From positions 2,536,193 to 2,565,332 of the forward strand of contig BFEA01000176.1 in the NCBI GenBank assembly GCA_003427395.1: DNA of 29,140 nt, written 5' to 3'. The translations under genes and the position numbers were made by a program. The DNA is from Chara braunii (taxonomy: Eukaryota; Streptophyta; Charophyceae; Charales; Characeae). Below are positions 28,000 to 29,140 of this stretch, in pieces; position 1 is the first letter of the stretch, and each line of letters opens with the position of its first letter. The notes beneath the pieces were generated by a model. That model was not told where the DNA came from. It searched no databases and saw only the letters and a program-made list of their open reading frames with translations.

Positions 28000-28811
28000 T
28001 GGAACTCTGCTACTGCCCGGACACGTAGCTGTCAAGTGGAGGGAATGCACATACGGGGCTCTCTGGTGCCCTGTGAACCGTGTCAGTACACAAGACCCTT
28101 GCCCCCGAGAGAGTAGTTAAGGACAGTCTTGCCACTCCGAAGGGTCGCATGGATGTCGCGATAGTTGGGGCAGTGGCGGTACTGAGTTCAAAACTCGTCG
28201 ATCACCGAGTGATGGACGGTGGTGACCGAGATGGCAGCGAGATGGATCTGCTCCTGATCATGGTCAAGGCGCCGGGATAAGGCATCTGCGACCCGATTAA
28301 TCTCACCCTTGATGTGCTCAGTGGTAAGCCTAAGCTCGGATAGGTCGCGCCACCAGCGAGCCTGTCGAGGAGTGAGCTTCGGTTTTCTCAGAAAAGCCTG
28401 GACAACAGAGTTGTCCATGCGCACCATGAACGGTGCCCCACGCAGGTAATGACGCCGGTGCCGAGCGACATAAACTACTGTGAGAATCTCACGTTCATCA
28501 GTGGCGTAGTTTATCTCGGCGGGTAGGGGCTGACGGGAGTAGAAGGCTATCAGACAATCACCTGAGCGATACTTGACAGTGTCGTCCTCGGTGATGGTAG
28601 GAGAATAGTTAATAGAAGGCTCGTCAGTAGCTGGACGAGTAGGCGTCAGGCGGGAAGCGGTGGTAGAGGTAGAGGGTGGGAAGCGAGGGATACGAGGATG
28701 AGAGGAATTGGGAGAGGAGAGGGAAATATGAGAAAGAACTGCTCCTACAACAAAGTCTGACGCATCAGTGGTAAGGATAAAAGGGCGATCAAAATTGGGT
28801 TGTGTATCTTT
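28000..28811 (-). pseudogene. Gypsy-2 RNase H with a Ser/Thr/Pro insert
   Basis: Coding enters from the right at 28,811 with FDRPFILTTDASDFVVGAVL (first catalytic Asp in TDASD). About 60 residues rich in Ser, Pro and Thr follow (28,735-28,570; SLSSPNSSHPRIPRFPPSTS). The domain resumes with IAFYSRQPLPAEINYATDER (Glu region), ILTVVYVARHRRHYLRGAPF, MVRMDNSVVQAFLRKP (Asp region), WWRDLSELRLTTEHIKGEIN and RVADALSRR (last Asp). The insert is in frame with no stop. After ALSRR the linker carries two stops (about 28,188 and 28,080) before the integrase. RT itself is missing: the sequence changes character at 28,811. Confidence 0.88.
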
Positions 28812-29140
28812 TTAACGGAAAACGTGAAAAATTGAGCATGCGTTCATCCGTTTAACGGGCCCCCGACCCCCGTTAAATCGCGTTAAACGCAAAAACGGGG
28901 GTGTCGCGTCGAATTCCGAAAAACGGAATTCGTGCATTGGGCTTCGGACACTTGTGCCTACGTGCCCAAACACTAAAACCAGGAAAAAAAAATAAAAAAA
29001 TTTGGCCGCCATACCCCCCCCCCACATTCCCCCGAGGGCCGCAATTTCCCCAAAAACGACGCTTTCACCCCAAACACACCTCCGACCTCCAAAGCTGCAC
29101 ACCCACCACCGCTCACCCCCGACCCCTACTACCCGGCCAC
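28812..29140. other. Different sequence right of Gypsy-2, palindrome-rich
   Basis: Chromovirus coding ends abruptly at a TTTTTAACGG string. To its right, TTTAACGG-like motifs recur (28,810; 28,851; inverted near 28,879; gcgttaaacg near 28,882). tttaacggg can pair with cccgttaaa, and a perfect 9-bp hairpin cgaattccg-aaaaa-cggaattcg lies at 28,910-28,932. A C-run near 29,013 and A-rich bases follow. A 96-codon minus frame here has no family pattern. This is probably the end of another mobile element that truncated Gypsy-2. Confidence 0.45.

Noticed and set aside
1-29140. tRNA or rRNA genes
   Set aside because: The only tRNA-like sequence found is the 17-base primer site at 12,698-12,714; no cloverleaf or rRNA signature was seen.

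Overview
This is repeat-dense eukaryotic nuclear DNA with no intact host gene that I can recognise. It consists almost entirely of decayed LTR retrotransposons of the Ty3/gypsy type, nested in one another, plus about 4 kb of short tandem repeats. A plant-type tRNA-Asp primer-binding site, plant-like gypsy pol sequences (one with a chromodomain) and satellite patchworks suggest a streptophyte, most likely a charophyte alga such as Chara braunii. That species call rests on family resemblance recalled from memory and was not searched.

Layout. (1) 1-650 and 18,695-19,344 are direct repeats, about 94% identical by eye. I read them as parts of the two LTRs of one very long plus-strand element (Giant-1). 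A purine-rich tract ends at 18,300, a TATA-like box lies at 18,588, and the 3' LTR would span about 18,302-19,344. (2) Inside Giant-1 lies a minus-strand gypsy relic (Gypsy-1): LTR from 12,719 rightwards, tRNA-Asp primer site 12,698-12,714, five tandem copies of an unrecognised protein module (12,475-9,805), then gag (9,779-8,800), protease (8,652-7,612), RT/RNase H (7,560-5,930) and integrase (5,430-4,321). A 49-bp satellite follows where its 3' LTR should be. (3) A broken unrecognised minus-strand gene (14,275-13,175) and satellite arrays (14,280-18,200, with a 359-base gap) fill the rest of Giant-1. (4) At 19,345-19,702 Giant-1 abuts a truncated LTR of a third family (Gypsy-3). (5) 19,703-23,178 is mostly unassigned, with a dense TTCGACA motif cluster and some splice-acceptor-like sites. 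(6) 23,179-28,811 is a minus-strand chromovirus pol (Gypsy-2: RNase H, integrase, chromodomain), split by a 3,493-bp insertion (23,533-27,025).

The insertion in (6) is the most unusual object. It has one full Gypsy-3 LTR, leader, gag, protease and the start of RT, and RT stops at its first catalytic motif. There it is joined, through the 7-base overlap GGGATAC, to an inverted copy of the first 212 bp of the same LTR. The same LTR terminus therefore faces outward at both ends, flanked by CCGG on each side: a fold-back retrotransposon that appears to have integrated as a unit.

Almost every coding region carries stops, frameshifts or lost catalytic residues, and many are C-to-T or G-to-A changes, as expected for old, methylated, silenced copies. 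Nothing here looks like a working multigene system. The most novel-looking protein content is the five-module array placed between the primer site and gag of Gypsy-1.
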